From assembly GCF_021343995.1 (NCBI RefSeq), contig NZ_JAJTTE010000014.1, positions 1 through 64,000 of the forward strand: a stretch of DNA of 64,000 nucleotides, given 5' to 3'. Below the pieces are notes generated by a model that worked only from the letters and a program-made list of their open reading frames with translations, was not told where the DNA came from and searched no databases. Below, piece by piece: positions 1 to 8,727 of the stretch. The first letter of the stretch is position 1, and each line of letters starts with the position of its first letter. The stretch is from Pseudonocardia terrae. Lineage in GTDB: Bacteria; Actinomycetota; Actinomycetes; Mycobacteriales; Pseudonocardiaceae. The translations under genes were made by a program, and so were the position numbers.

Positions 1-264
1 CGCGACGGCGGCTGCGCCTTCCCCGGCTGCGACCGCCCACCCTCCTGGTGCGAAATCCACCACGTGCGCGAGTGGCAACACGGCGGCCCCACCACGCTGC
101 ACAACCTCGTCATGCTCTGCGCGATCCACCACCGACTCATCCACCACTCGCACTGGGAAGTCCGGATGGTCGACGGCCTGCCGGAGTTCATCCCGCCCTC
201 CTGGATCGACCTGAGCCGCACCCCCCGCCGTCGGCCACCACCGCTCCTGCAGCCAATCGGATGA
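1..264 (+). CDS. DUF222/HNH endonuclease-domain protein, C-terminal part (cut by window edge)
   Basis: The open frame enters from the left edge in frame 1 and ends at a TGA at 262-264. The visible 87 residues contain an HNH-type module: CAFPGCDRP, then EIHHVREWQHGGPT, then NLVMLCAIHHRLIHH. The two CxxC-like cysteines and the His-His/Asn/His pattern fit the zinc-bound beta-beta-alpha-metal fold at the end of actinobacterial DUF222 proteins. These are abundant, often multicopy, and their cellular role is poorly known. The N-terminal DUF222 part would lie outside the window. Confidence 0.85.
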   Translation, partial: RDGGCAFPGCDRPPSWCEIHHVREWQHGGPTTLHNLVMLCAIHHRLIHHSHWEVRMVDGLPEFIPPSWIDLSRTPRRRPPPLLQPIG

Positions 265-691
265 CATGCGCAGCACTCGACGTGCGCAGCCTCGACCATG
301 CGCTCCTACACGACGGCCGGGGCGGTTGGGGGGCCGGCGCTGTGTCGGCTTCGCCGAGCGTGATCGGGTCGCCGGCTGAGGCCTGCGCGGCCGCGCCCGG
401 CAGCTGGGGCGTGACGGTGCCGGCCGCGACCCCGGCGATCGAGCCCGTCGACGGGCCGAGCACCACGTTGGTGAAGCCCGCCGCCGTCAGCGCCTCGCGG
501 GCCTGCGCGTCGCTCATCCCGACGACGTTGGGGACGGGGAGCAGCACACGCCCGGCGCGGGACAGCAGCAGGGCCGGGATCGTGACCGCCGGCCCCACGA
601 TCGGCCCCCAGCCGAGACGAGGCCGACCAGCCCGCGCGCGAACCCGGCGGTGCAGGGGTGTCGCCCAGCCGCAGCCACCCACTACCTGCAC
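188..691 (-). CDS. PASTA-domain protein (start uncertain)
   Basis: The frame holds one clear PASTA repeat of about 65 residues, VPNVVGMSDAQAREALTAAG through TVTPQLPGAAAQASAGDPIT, preceded by a hydrophobic stretch (VGPAVTIPALLL) that could be a membrane anchor. PASTA domains bind muropeptides or beta-lactams in Ser/Thr kinases and PBPs; a lone copy is usually of unknown role. No Shine-Dalgarno supports any start; the GTG at 691 lies just after the stop of the DUF4097 gene, and a GTG at 727 is also open. The last ~25 codons overlap the opposite-strand HNH gene and look like low-complexity shadow, so the protein may be decaying. Confidence 0.45.
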   Translation of the reverse strand: MQVVGGCGWATPLHRRVRARAGRPRLGWGPIVGPAVTIPALLLSRAGRVLLPVPNVVGMSDAQAREALTAAGFTNVVLGPSTGSIAGVAAGTVTPQLPGAAAQASAGDPITLGEADTAPAPQPPRPSCRSAWSRLRTSSAAHVIRLAAGAVVADGGGCGSGRSRRAG

Positions 692-701
692 GGTGGCCGG
701 G

Positions 702-1418
702 TCAGGCCGGGGAGACGACGACGTCACCGACGCTGGTCCGCAGGTCCAGCGCGAGGTCGGCGCCCGGCACGTCGGGTACGCGGACGGACATCTGGCCGAG
801 GTCGGTGTGCGCGCTCACCCGGTACGGCGCCTGCGGCACGGTGACGGTGATGTCGCCGTTCTGGGTCTCCACCCGCACGTTGGCCGGGGTGACGAGCCCG
901 AGCCGGACTTCTCCGTTCCCGGTCCGGGCCAGCACGTCGCCGTCCCGCAGTGTCCGGCCGGTGATCGAGCCGTTGCTGGTCCACGCCCGGGCTGGGCCGG
1001 TCACGGTGTCGAGGGTGATCCCGCCGGCGTCCGTCGCCACGTCGACCGCGCCCACCTGCGTCAGCGTGAGGCTGCCGGCGCGGGTCCTTCCGGTGACCGG
1101 CAGCCCGGCAGGCACGTGCACCGTGTAGTCGACGCCGCAGTTGTCGCCGCAGCCGGCGAGGACGAGGACCCCGCCCTCCATCCGATGGCTCGGGCCGGGA
1201 GCCGTCGCACCCCGGTAGGTGACCGTCCGCTCGAGCGAAGCCCCGCCGTCGCCGACGACGGTGACCCCGCCCGCCTGGTTGTCGATCCGGATCCCGGTGA
1301 CGGTGCCGTCGAGCGCGGCCCCGTCCCGGGCCGTCTGCCCGACGCCGACGCCGCATCCGGCCAGCGTCGCCACCGCGGCCAGCACACCCGCGGCCGCCAG
1401 CACACCCCACCGGCCCAT
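702..1418 (-). CDS. DUF4097 family lipoprotein
   Basis: 238 residues. The N-terminus is a lipoprotein signal peptide (MGRWGVLAAAG... with lipobox LAGC, Cys22). The rest is a regular beta-rich repeat of Gly-Gly-[IV]-T-hydrophobic strands (GGVTVVGDGG, GSLTLTQVG, GGITLDTVTG, GEVRLGLVT, GDITVTVP, GQMSVRVPD, GDVVVSPA), the pattern of the DUF4097 putative adhesin beta-helix. It is probably anchored to the outer face of the membrane. A strong ribosome site (GGGAGGGAAG) precedes ATG 1418. Function of the family is not established. Confidence 0.85.
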   Translation of the reverse strand: MGRWGVLAAAGVLAAVATLAGCGVGVGQTARDGAALDGTVTGIRIDNQAGGVTVVGDGGASLERTVTYRGATAPGPSHRMEGGVLVLAGCGDNCGVDYTVHVPAGLPVTGRTRAGSLTLTQVGAVDVATDAGGITLDTVTGPARAWTSNGSITGRTLRDGDVLARTGNGEVRLGLVTPANVRVETQNGDITVTVPQAPYRVSAHTDLGQMSVRVPDVPGADLALDLRTSVGDVVVSPA

Positions 1419-1519
1419 GAGGCTTCCCTCCCCGCGCCCGCCCGGGGCGGACGGTAGGGCCGCCGGCGGTGCCGTGACCAGGGACGTTCGGCTCGGAGAT
1501 GAGCGGACGCTCCGCCGGC

Positions 1520-1597
1520 CGCTCAGTGCCCGTCTTCGCTCCGCGCGCTCCGCTCAGTGCCCGTCTTCGCTCCGCGAGCTCCGCTCAGTCCTCCCGG
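1520..1597. repeat. 31-bp tandem repeat at the 3' end of the flavin reductase gene
   Basis: Two nearly identical 31-bp units (1520-1550 and 1551-1581, each beginning CGCTCAGTGCCCGTCTTCGC) are followed by a partial third that starts CGCTCAGT and runs into the coding end of the minus-strand gene. The CTCA of each unit carries the complement of that gene's TGA stop, so the terminal stop context has been duplicated downstream of the gene. Confidence 0.8.
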
Positions 1598-2220
1598 CGG
1601 TAGTGGCCCGGCCAGTCCTCGAACGGGATCCGGGTGATGTCGAGGACCTTGCCGATCGTCGACCACTCGTTGCGGCCCAGTCGGGCGAGCGGGCGCAGCC
1701 GCTCGATGGAGGGCAGGCTGTGGCCGCGGGCGTCGGTCTCGAAGACGTCCGAGTCGATGGCGGCGTGCAGGACCCGGCCGATCACGACGGTCGAGTCACC
1801 GAGCTCGAGGGCCTGCTCGAGCCGGCACTCCAGTGCGACCGGGGACTCCCTGACCCGCGGCGGGGCGACGGTGGTGCTCGGCTCCGCGGTGAGCCCGACC
1901 TCGGCGAACTCGGAGAGGTGGGCGGGGAAGTTCGTGCCGGTGGCGTTGATCCGCTCGAACATGGCCTCGTTGGCGAGGCAGACGACGAACTCGCCGGTCT
2001 CGGTGGCGTTGCGCAGCGAGTCCTTCTTCCCGACCGACGTGAACTGCACCATGGGCGGGTCCACGCACGAGACGGTGAAGAACGAGTGCGGGGCGAGGTT
2101 GTCGACGCCCGCAGCCGACCGGGTCGAGACCCAGGCGATGGGCCGGGGGACGACGACGCTGGTCAGGACCTTGTAGAAGCGGCCGTGCCCCAGCTCGCCG
2201 GGGTCGATGTCCGTGCGCAT
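1585..2220 (-). CDS. Flavin reductase-like / FMN-binding split-barrel protein
   Basis: 211 residues. MRTDIDPGELG, then YKVLTSVVVPRPIAWVST, NLAPHSFFTVSCVDPPMVQF and ETGEFVVCLANE form the FMN-binding split barrel of the flavin reductase/DIM6-NTAB family, which use FMN and NAD(P)H or act as flavoprotein oxygenases. The substrate cannot be read from sequence. ATG 2220 was chosen because longer frames extend into the divergent cobD. A -10-like GATGAT (2227-2232, minus strand) lies 6 nt before it, suggesting a leaderless mRNA. It is divergent from cobD with only 33 bp between start codons. The 3' end is embedded in a tandem repeat. Confidence 0.85.
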   Translation of the reverse strand: MRTDIDPGELGHGRFYKVLTSVVVPRPIAWVSTRSAAGVDNLAPHSFFTVSCVDPPMVQFTSVGKKDSLRNATETGEFVVCLANEAMFERINATGTNFPAHLSEFAEVGLTAEPSTTVAPPRVRESPVALECRLEQALELGDSTVVIGRVLHAAIDSDVFETDARGHSLPSIERLRPLARLGRNEWSTIGKVLDITRIPFEDWPGHYRRED

Positions 2221-2253
2221 CCACCGATCATCCCCCGGGCTACGGTGACCGGC

Positions 2254-3222
2254 ATGCGGCGCGGCCTCCTCCACCGGTTCCCCGGCTCCGATCGGGCGTG
2301 CGGCCTGGCACTGGGCGTGGCGGCGGACCTGGTCCTCGCCGACCCGCGGCGCGGGCACCCGGTGGCGGGCTTCGGCCGGCTGGCGGCGGGGCTGGAACGG
2401 CGGCTGTACGCCGACTCCCGGCGCGCCGGCGTCGCCTACACCGCGGCGCTGGTCGGGGGTGCGGTGGCGACCGGGGTCGTGGGGGAGCGGCTCGCCGGGC
2501 GCGGGTCCCGTGTCCTGCTGACGGCGGTGGCGACGTGGGCCGTGCTCGGCGGCACCTCGCTGGTGCGGGAGGGGGCGGCGCTGGGGAGGTCCTTGGAGCA
2601 GGGCGACCTCGAGGCCGCACGGGCCCGCATCCCGCACCTCTGCGCCCGCGACCCCGCCCTGCTCGACGCGGCCGGGATGGCGCGGGCCGGCGTGGAGTCG
2701 TTGGCGGAGAACACCTCCGACGCCGTGGTGGCACCCCTGTTCTGGGGCGCGGTGGCCGGCGTGCCGGGGCTGCTGGGGTACCGCGCGATCAACACCCTGG
2801 ACGCGATGGTGGGATACCGCTCGCCGCGGTACACCCGCTTCGGCTGGGCGTCGGCGCGCCTCGACGACCTGGTCAACCTGGCACCGGCCCGGCTGGCCGC
2901 GGTGCTCACGGCCGTTGCCGCACCGCTGGTCGGAGGCCGTCCCTGCGCGGCGGTGGCGGCCTGGCGCCGCGACGCCCGCGAGCACCCCAGCCCCAACGCG
3001 GGCCCGGTGGAGGCCGCCGCCGCCGGGGCGTTGGGCGTGCGGCTGGGCGGGCGGACGGAGTACTCCTACGGCGCCGAGGACCGCCCCTCCCTGGGGCACG
3101 GCCCCGCCCCGGTCCCGGCCGACCTCGTCCGCGCCGCCCGGCTCTCCCGCGCCGTCGGCCTGCTGGCTGCGGGGGTGGGAGCGGCGGTGGCACTGCTCCG
3201 GCCGCCACCGCGGTGGCCGTGA
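2254..3222 (+). CDS. cobD: Adenosylcobinamide-phosphate synthase CobD/CbiB
   Basis: 322 residues, usual length for the family. This integral membrane enzyme attaches aminopropanol (or its phosphate) to adenosylcobyric acid. Diagnostic stretches are DPRRGHPVAGFGRLA near the N-terminus, ESLAENTSDAVVAPLFWGA, YRAINTLDAMVGYRSPRY and SPNAGPVEAAAAGALGV. ATG 2254 fits the family start; there is no SD, but TACGGT at 2241-2246 ends 7 nt before it, as in a leaderless promoter. It opens the cobalamin cluster but is separated from cobQ by the opposite-strand SURF1 gene. Confidence 0.93.
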   Translation: MRRGLLHRFPGSDRACGLALGVAADLVLADPRRGHPVAGFGRLAAGLERRLYADSRRAGVAYTAALVGGAVATGVVGERLAGRGSRVLLTAVATWAVLGGTSLVREGAALGRSLEQGDLEAARARIPHLCARDPALLDAAGMARAGVESLAENTSDAVVAPLFWGAVAGVPGLLGYRAINTLDAMVGYRSPRYTRFGWASARLDDLVNLAPARLAAVLTAVAAPLVGGRPCAAVAAWRRDAREHPSPNAGPVEAAAAGALGVRLGGRTEYSYGAEDRPSLGHGPAPVPADLVRAARLSRAVGLLAAGVGAAVALLRPPPRWP

Positions 3223-3294
3223 TCACCAGGAGCTGACGGGTCGCGGCGGGCTCGCGAAGAACCCTCAGCGCCTTCTTCGCCGGTACCCGTCCGA

Positions 3295-4158
3295 TCAGCG
3301 GGGGGCGGGCGTGTCGCGGCCGTCGGTGCCCGGCTGGTCGGGGCGGTGCTCGACCGGGTCGCCGGCGGGGTCGAGGTCGCGGCCGGCGAGCGCGTCGCGC
3401 AGGCTCGCCTTCCGCTCCCGCCGCCCGCGCCGCTGCAGCACCTCGAGCCGGATGAAGTAGCCGAGCGCGATGATCGCGATCGCGCCGAAGGTGAGCCACT
3501 GCAGGGCGTAGGAGCCGTTGGTGAACGGCGCCGCGGTGGTGGCCGGAGTGACCGGGATCGGGGTCAGGACCCCCGGCTGGCCTGCGGCGAGCTGCACGTA
3601 CCCCTCGACCATGTCGGGTGTGCCGGTCGCCTTCGCCAGCTGCCGGGAGTCCGCGGCGTAGATCTGCAGGTGACCGGCCTCCGTCAGCGGCGCCCGACCG
3701 CTGGTGTCGGTCTCGTCGACGCGCAGCCGGCCGGTCAGGGTGACCGGGCCGGACGGGGCGGCGGGGAAGTCGGGGACGGTCTGGGCGTCGCCCGTGGTGA
3801 TCGAGCCGCGGTCGACGGCGACGGTGCGGCCGTCGTCGAGCCGGACGGGGGTGAGCACCTCGGAGGCGGGCTTCCCGTCGACGACCCGCAGCCGGACCAG
3901 CGCCTCGGCCTGCGGGAGGTAGGTGCCCGAGAGCGTGACCTGCCGCCACTCGTCATCCGCGGCGACCTCGGAACCCGGGACCAGCTGGGCGAACGGGACC
4001 GGCGGGGTGGTGTTGGCGACGTCGATCGCGTGCTGCTGCGCCTCGCGCTGCGCCTCACGACCGAACTGCCAGGGGGCCAGCAGCGTGTAGCACGCCACGG
4101 CGAAGCCGACGACCACCACCACGAAGGCGATCCAGCCCGGACGCAGCAGGAAGCGCAT
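3295..4158 (-). CDS. SURF1 family cytochrome c oxidase assembly protein
   Basis: 287 residues. It has a transmembrane segment near each end (PGWIAFVVVVVGFAVACYTLL at ~8-28 and a second about residues 223-242, LQWLTFGAIAIIALGYFI) around an extracytoplasmic region with PWQFGREAQREAQ, TVAVDRGSI and VEGYVQL. SURF1 proteins assist maturation of heme-copper oxidase. After the second TM comes a basic tail (RRGRRERK). The start is supported by TACCGT at 4165-4170 (minus strand), 6 nt upstream, and no SD. It interrupts the cobalamin genes and is probably unrelated to them. Confidence 0.9.
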   Translation of the reverse strand: MRFLLRPGWIAFVVVVVGFAVACYTLLAPWQFGREAQREAQQHAIDVANTTPPVPFAQLVPGSEVAADDEWRQVTLSGTYLPQAEALVRLRVVDGKPASEVLTPVRLDDGRTVAVDRGSITTGDAQTVPDFPAAPSGPVTLTGRLRVDETDTSGRAPLTEAGHLQIYAADSRQLAKATGTPDMVEGYVQLAAGQPGVLTPIPVTPATTAAPFTNGSYALQWLTFGAIAIIALGYFIRLEVLQRRGRRERKASLRDALAGRDLDPAGDPVEHRPDQPGTDGRDTPAPR

Positions 4159-4268
4159 GCCCCTACGGTAGGCGTCCGGCGGTCGGCGGGTGCCGTCGCC
4201 TCGGTGCCCGGCCCGCGTGGCGACACCCGGCGGGCCGCCGTCGCGTCGTCTGACGCAGACTGCTCGGC

Positions 4269-5798
4269 GTGGATCCGAGCGGCGCCCTGCTGGTGGCGGG
4301 TACGACGTCCGACGCCGGCAAGAGTGCCCTGGTGGCGGGCGTCTGCCGCTGGTTGCGCCGGCGGGGGGTGTCCGTCGCCCCGTTCAAGGCGCAGAACATG
4401 AGCAACAACTCCGTCGTCACCGTCGACGGCGGGGAGATCGGCCGGGCCCAGGCGATGCAGGCGCACGCCTGCGGCCTCGAGCCGAGCGTCGCGTTCAACC
4501 CCGTGCTGCTCAAGCCGGGCAGCGACCGGACCTCGCAGGTGGTGGTCCGGGGCCGGGCCGACGGGCAGGTCTCCGCCCTGTCCTACCGGACGCGGACGGC
4601 CGCGCTGCTCGAGGTCGTCACCGAGACCCTGGCCGACCTGCGCTCGCGGTTCGACGTCGTGGTCTGCGAGGGCGCCGGCTCGCCCGCCGAGATCAACCTG
4701 CGGACCACCGACCTCGCGAACATGGGCCTCGCGCAGGCCGCGGACCTGCCGGTGATCGTGGTGGGGGACATCGACCGGGGCGGCGTGCTCGCGCACCTGT
4801 TCGGCACCGTCGCCGTCCTCGACCCGGCCGACCAGGCGCGGATCGCCGGCTTCGTGATCAACAAGTTCCGCGGCGACCCCGCGCTGCTCGCGCCGGGGCT
4901 CGAGCAGCTGCGCGCCCTGACGGGGCGGCCGACCCTCGGCGTCGTGCCCTGGTCGGACCGGCTGTGGCTCGACGCCGAGGACTCCCTGTCCGCCGTCGCC
5001 GACGGGGTGCTCGGTCGCCCGGCGCCGCCGATGGGCGAGCAGTGGCTGCGCGTCGCGGTGGTCCGGCTGCCCCGGATCTCCAACGCGACCGACGCCGAGG
5101 CCCTGGCCTGCGAGCCGGGCGTCGCCGTGCGGTACGTGACCGAGCCCTCGCGGATCCCCGACGCCGACGTCGTGGTGCTGCCCGGGTCCAAGGCGACCGT
5201 CTCGGACCTGGCCTGGCTGCGGGCCTCGGGTCTGGCCGAGGCGATCGCGGCACATGCCGCCGAGGGCAAGCCGGTTCTCGGGATCTGCGGCGGCTACCAG
5301 ATGCTGGGGACCCGGATCACGGATCCGGGCGTGGAGGTGCCGGGCGGCGCCGACGTCGCCGGGCTCGGGCTGCTGGACCTGGAGATCGCGTTCGACGCCG
5401 AGAAGCACCTCGGCACCCCCACCGGCACGGCGCTCGGCGAGCCGGTCCGTGGCTACGAGATCCACCACGGCCGGGTCGTGCGCTCCGGCGACCCCGAGCT
5501 GCTCGACGGCGAGGGATCCGACGCGGGCACGGTGCTCGGCACGCACTGGCACGGCCTGCTGGAGAACGACTCCTTCCGCCGCGTGCTGCTGGCCCGGCTC
5601 GCCGAACAGTCAGGTCGGTCCGGATTCCGCCCGGCGCCCGACACCTCCTTCGCCGCCGAGCGGACCGCCCAGCTCGACCTGCTCGCGGACCTCGTCGAGC
5701 AGTACCTGGACACGCCCGCACTTGAGCATGTGATCAATCACGGTGCTCCGGCGGATCTCCCGGTCCTGGCGACCGGTCTGGCAGAGTCGCGCCGGTGA
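4269..5798 (+). CDS. cobQ: Cobyric acid synthase CobQ
   Basis: 509 residues. Amidates adenosylcobyrinic acid a,c-diamide at positions b, d, e and g, using glutamine and ATP. The N-terminal dethiobiotin-synthetase-like domain has the P-loop [13 protein letters not shown] and the family signature [13 protein letters not shown]. The C-terminal class I GATase domain has nucleophile Cys in [12 protein letters not shown] and His in YEIHHGRV and [11 protein letters not shown]. Start is GTG 4269; CAGACT at 4256-4261 lies 7 nt upstream. The stop overlaps the next gene by 4 nt (GTGA), so the two are translationally coupled. Confidence 0.95.
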   Translation: MDPSGALLVAGTTSDAGKSALVAGVCRWLRRRGVSVAPFKAQNMSNNSVVTVDGGEIGRAQAMQAHACGLEPSVAFNPVLLKPGSDRTSQVVVRGRADGQVSALSYRTRTAALLEVVTETLADLRSRFDVVVCEGAGSPAEINLRTTDLANMGLAQAADLPVIVVGDIDRGGVLAHLFGTVAVLDPADQARIAGFVINKFRGDPALLAPGLEQLRALTGRPTLGVVPWSDRLWLDAEDSLSAVADGVLGRPAPPMGEQWLRVAVVRLPRISNATDAEALACEPGVAVRYVTEPSRIPDADVVVLPGSKATVSDLAWLRASGLAEAIAAHAAEGKPVLGICGGYQMLGTRITDPGVEVPGGADVAGLGLLDLEIAFDAEKHLGTPTGTALGEPVRGYEIHHGRVVRSGDPELLDGEGSDAGTVLGTHWHGLLENDSFRRVLLARLAEQSGRSGFRPAPDTSFAAERTAQLDLLADLVEQYLDTPALEHVINHGAPADLPVLATGLAESRR

Positions 5799-7978
5799 GC
5801 AGCGGTACCGCCTTCCCCTTCTCCGCGGTCGTCGGGCACGACGACCTGCGCCTGGCCCTGGTCCTCAACGCCGTGCACCCCGGCGTCGGCGGCGTGCTGG
5901 TGCGCGGCGAGAAGGGCACCGCCAAGTCGACCGCGGTGCGGGCGCTGGCGGCCCTGCTGCCGCCGGTCGAGGTCGTGGCGGGCTGCCGGTTCGGCTGCGA
6001 CCCTGCCGCCCCCGACCCGTCCTGCCCCGACGCGCCGCACACCGCGGGCTCGACGACCAGGCCTGCCCGGCTCGTCGAGCTGCCGGTGGGCACCACCGAG
6101 GACCGGCTGGTCGGCTCGCTCGACCTGGAGAAGGCGCTGTCCGCGGGCACCCGCGCCTACCAGCCCGGCCTGCTGGCCGAGGCGCACCGCGGCGTGCTCT
6201 ACGTCGACGAGGTCAACCTGCTGCACGACCACCTGGTCGACCTGCTGCTCGACGCGGCGGCGATGGGTCGCGCGCACGTCGAGCGCGACGGCGTCTCGGT
6301 CTCGCACGCGGCGCGGTTCCTGCTGGTCGGGACCATGAACCCGGAGGAGGGTGAGCTGCGGCCGCAGCTGCTCGACCGGTTCGGGCTGACCGTCGAGGTC
6401 AAGGCCGCGCGCGAGGTCGACACCCGGGTCGAGGTCGTCCGGCGCCGGATGGCGTTCGAGGCCGACCCGGCCGGGTTCGCCGGGACCTGGGCCGCGGCCG
6501 ACGCCGAGGTCGCGGCGCGGATCGTCGCCGCCCGGGACCGGGTCGACGCCGTGCGGCTGAGCGACCGGGAGCTGCGGCGGATCGCGTTCGTGTGCGCCCG
6601 GTTCGACGTCGACGGCATGCGCGCCGACCTGGTCATCGCCCGGACCGCGGTGGCGCATGCCGCCTGGCGCGGCGGCGACGCCGTCGGGGAGGACGACGTG
6701 CGGGTCGCGGCCCGGCTCGCCCTGCCGCACCGCCGCCGTCGGGACCCCTTCGACGAGCCGGGGATCGACGAGAAGGACCTCGAGGAGGCCCTGCGCGACG
6801 CCGAGGAGGACCTCGGCCCGGAGGACCCGGACGACGACCCGGGCGGCGGGGAGCCCGACGGACCCGACGACCCGACCGACGGGCCGGACGACGCTCCCGG
6901 GGCGGACGGGGGCCCGGACGCCGGTGCGGACGCGGATGGTCCGGACGCCGGTGCCGACGCGGACGGTCGGGATGCGGACCGCCCGGACTCCGCCCCGGCC
7001 CCGCCCCGCGGCGCCGCCGAACCCGGCCCCGACCAGCCCGGACCCGGAGCCACCGACCCCGCGCCGCGCTCCGACGCCGCCGAAGACTCCGCCGATCCGG
7101 TCGAGGCCCCGCAGGACCGCCCGGAGGTCATGGGGGCCGGCAGCGCGATGCCCGCGGGCGCGCCCGCCCGGCTGAGCCGCGTCGCGGCGCGCCGGTTCAC
7201 CGTGCCCGGCGTCGGCGACGGCGCACCGGGGCGCCGCTCGCGTGCCCGGACCGACACCGGACGCGTCGTCCGGCCCTCCGACGCCACCCCGCGCCGGGCC
7301 GCCGACCTGCACCTTCCCGCGACGATCGCCGCCGCGGCCCCGTTCCAGCGGGAGCGCGGGCGCCGCGGCCCGGGCCTGCTGCTGCAGCGCGCCGACCTGC
7401 GGGCGGCGCTGCGCGAGGGACGCGAGGGGAACCTCGTGCTGTTCGTCGTCGACGCCTCGGGCTCGATGGCCGCCCGCAAACGCATGGCCACCGTCTCGGG
7501 CGCCGTCCTGGCCCTGCTCCGCGACGCCTACCAGCGCCGGGACAAGGTCGGGCTGGTGACCTTCCGCTCGGCCGGGGCGGAGCTGGTCCTCCCGCCGACG
7601 ACCAGCGTTCCGACCGCCCAGGTCCGCATGGCCGCGATGCGCACCGGCGGCCGCACCCCGCTGGCCGACGGCTTGCTGCTCGCCCGCCGCACCCTCGCCG
7701 CCGAGCGGGTCCGGGACCCACGGCGCCGGCCGCTGGTCGTCCTGCTGACGGACGGGCGGGCGACGGTCGCCACCCGGCCCGGCGGCGATCCCGTCGCCGA
7801 CGCCCGCCGCGCCGCCGGACTGCTCGCCGCCGACGGCGTGCACACCGTGGTGGTCGACTGCGAGTCCGGCTTCGTGAAGCTGGGTCTCGCCGGGCAGGTC
7901 GCCGCGGCCGCCGGCGCCCCCGTGGTCACGGTCGACGAGCTGACCGTCGCGGACCTGACCGCCGCGGCGAGCGCCTGA
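5795..7978 (+). CDS. Fused ChlI-ChlD-type magnesium/cobalt chelatase subunit
   Basis: 727 residues. An AAA+ ChlI-like domain (P-loop GEKGTAKST about residue 36; Walker [12 protein letters not shown]; sensor region [18 protein letters not shown]) is joined by a Pro/Asp/Gly-rich acidic linker (about residues 325-450) to a ChlD-like vWA domain with the MIDAS motif VVDASGSM. Such fused proteins act in actinobacteria with the large CobN subunit to insert cobalt into hydrogenobyrinic acid diamide. No CobN is in this window, so the role rests on cobalamin context: GTG 5795 overlaps cobQ and cobO follows. A plain Mg-chelatase role is unlikely here. Confidence 0.9.
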   Translation: MSSGTAFPFSAVVGHDDLRLALVLNAVHPGVGGVLVRGEKGTAKSTAVRALAALLPPVEVVAGCRFGCDPAAPDPSCPDAPHTAGSTTRPARLVELPVGTTEDRLVGSLDLEKALSAGTRAYQPGLLAEAHRGVLYVDEVNLLHDHLVDLLLDAAAMGRAHVERDGVSVSHAARFLLVGTMNPEEGELRPQLLDRFGLTVEVKAAREVDTRVEVVRRRMAFEADPAGFAGTWAAADAEVAARIVAARDRVDAVRLSDRELRRIAFVCARFDVDGMRADLVIARTAVAHAAWRGGDAVGEDDVRVAARLALPHRRRRDPFDEPGIDEKDLEEALRDAEEDLGPEDPDDDPGGGEPDGPDDPTDGPDDAPGADGGPDAGADADGPDAGADADGRDADRPDSAPAPPRGAAEPGPDQPGPGATDPAPRSDAAEDSADPVEAPQDRPEVMGAGSAMPAGAPARLSRVAARRFTVPGVGDGAPGRRSRARTDTGRVVRPSDATPRRAADLHLPATIAAAAPFQRERGRRGPGLLLQRADLRAALREGREGNLVLFVVDASGSMAARKRMATVSGAVLALLRDAYQRRDKVGLVTFRSAGAELVLPPTTSVPTAQVRMAAMRTGGRTPLADGLLLARRTLAAERVRDPRRRPLVVLLTDGRATVATRPGGDPVADARRAAGLLAADGVHTVVVDCESGFVKLGLAGQVAAAAGAPVVTVDELTVADLTAAASA

Positions 7979-8054
7979 CCCATCAGATACCGACCAGAGC
8001 GCCGAACCAGTGCAACCAGTGCACCGACCAGCGCACTGACCAGGGAGGACGACG

Positions 8055-8669
8055 ATGCCCCAGGGCCAGGTCACCAGCGTTCCGCAGGACGGGCTCACCA
8101 CCCGCCAGCGCCGCAACCGCCCGCTGCTCGTGGTGCACACCGGCGAGATGAAGGGCAAGTCGACGGCGGCCTTCGGGCTGGCCCTGCGTGGCTGGAACCA
8201 GGGCTGGTCGATCGGGGTGTTCCAGTTCGTGAAGTCCGCGAAGTGGAAGGTCGGCGAAGAGGAGGCCTTCCGGGCCCTCGGCCGGCTGCACGAGCAGACC
8301 GGCGAGGGCGGGCCGGTCGAGTGGCACAAGATGGGCTCGGGCTGGAGCTGGAGCCGCAAGGCCGGCAGCGAGGAGGACCACGCGGCCGCCGCGCTCGAGG
8401 GCTGGCGCGAGATCCGCCGCCGCATCGAGAACCAGGTGCACGAGGTCTACGTGCTCGACGAGTTCACCTACCCGCTGAAGTGGGGCTGGGTGGACGTGCG
8501 CGAGGTCGTCGAGGTGCTCGCCGCACGCGAGGGTCGCCAGCACGTGATCGTCACCGGGCGGGACGCGGCGCCCGAGCTGATCGAGGCGGCAGACCTCGTC
8601 ATGCAGACGACCAAGATCAAGCACCCGATGGACGCCGGGCAGAAGGGACAGCGGGGGATCGAGTGGTGA
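8055..8669 (+). CDS. cobO: Cob(I)yrinic acid a,c-diamide adenosyltransferase CobO
   Basis: 204 residues. Transfers the adenosyl group of ATP to Co(I) corrinoid. The CobA/CobO P-loop VHTGEMKGKSTAAFGL is near residue 31, followed by the family stretches GVFQFVKSAKWKVGE, WSRKAGSEEDHAAA, VYVLDEFTYPLKWGW and VIVTGRDAAPELIEAADLV. The ATG has a good SD (AGGGAGGACGACG). The 76-nt gap from the chelatase gene contains imperfect CCAGTGCA / CCAGCGCA direct repeats (about 8004-8043). Confidence 0.96.
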   Translation: MPQGQVTSVPQDGLTTRQRRNRPLLVVHTGEMKGKSTAAFGLALRGWNQGWSIGVFQFVKSAKWKVGEEEAFRALGRLHEQTGEGGPVEWHKMGSGWSWSRKAGSEEDHAAAALEGWREIRRRIENQVHEVYVLDEFTYPLKWGWVDVREVVEVLAAREGRQHVIVTGRDAAPELIEAADLVMQTTKIKHPMDAGQKGQRGIEW

Positions 8670-8673
8670 GCCC

Positions 8674-8727
8674 CCGACTCTCAGAGCGCGACTCACCGAA
8701 GCCCAGAGCCCGACTCGCGGGATCCTC
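8674..8727. repeat. Family A intergenic repeat between cobO and cobB
   Basis: The whole cobO-cobB gap is made of GACTC units: CCGACTCTCAGAGCGCGACT, then CACCGAAGCCCAGAGCCCGA, then CTCGCGGGA. On the minus strand this reads as a run of about 22-nt GCGAGTCGnGCTCTGGGCT units, also found at 19925-20037 and 42600-42656. It leaves cobB without a normal ribosome site. Confidence 0.8.

Noticed and set aside
4159..4268. A second B12 riboswitch before cobQ
   Set aside because: The 110-bp gap is too short and lacks the GCCAGGA box and the GTCCCGC-CACTGT core.
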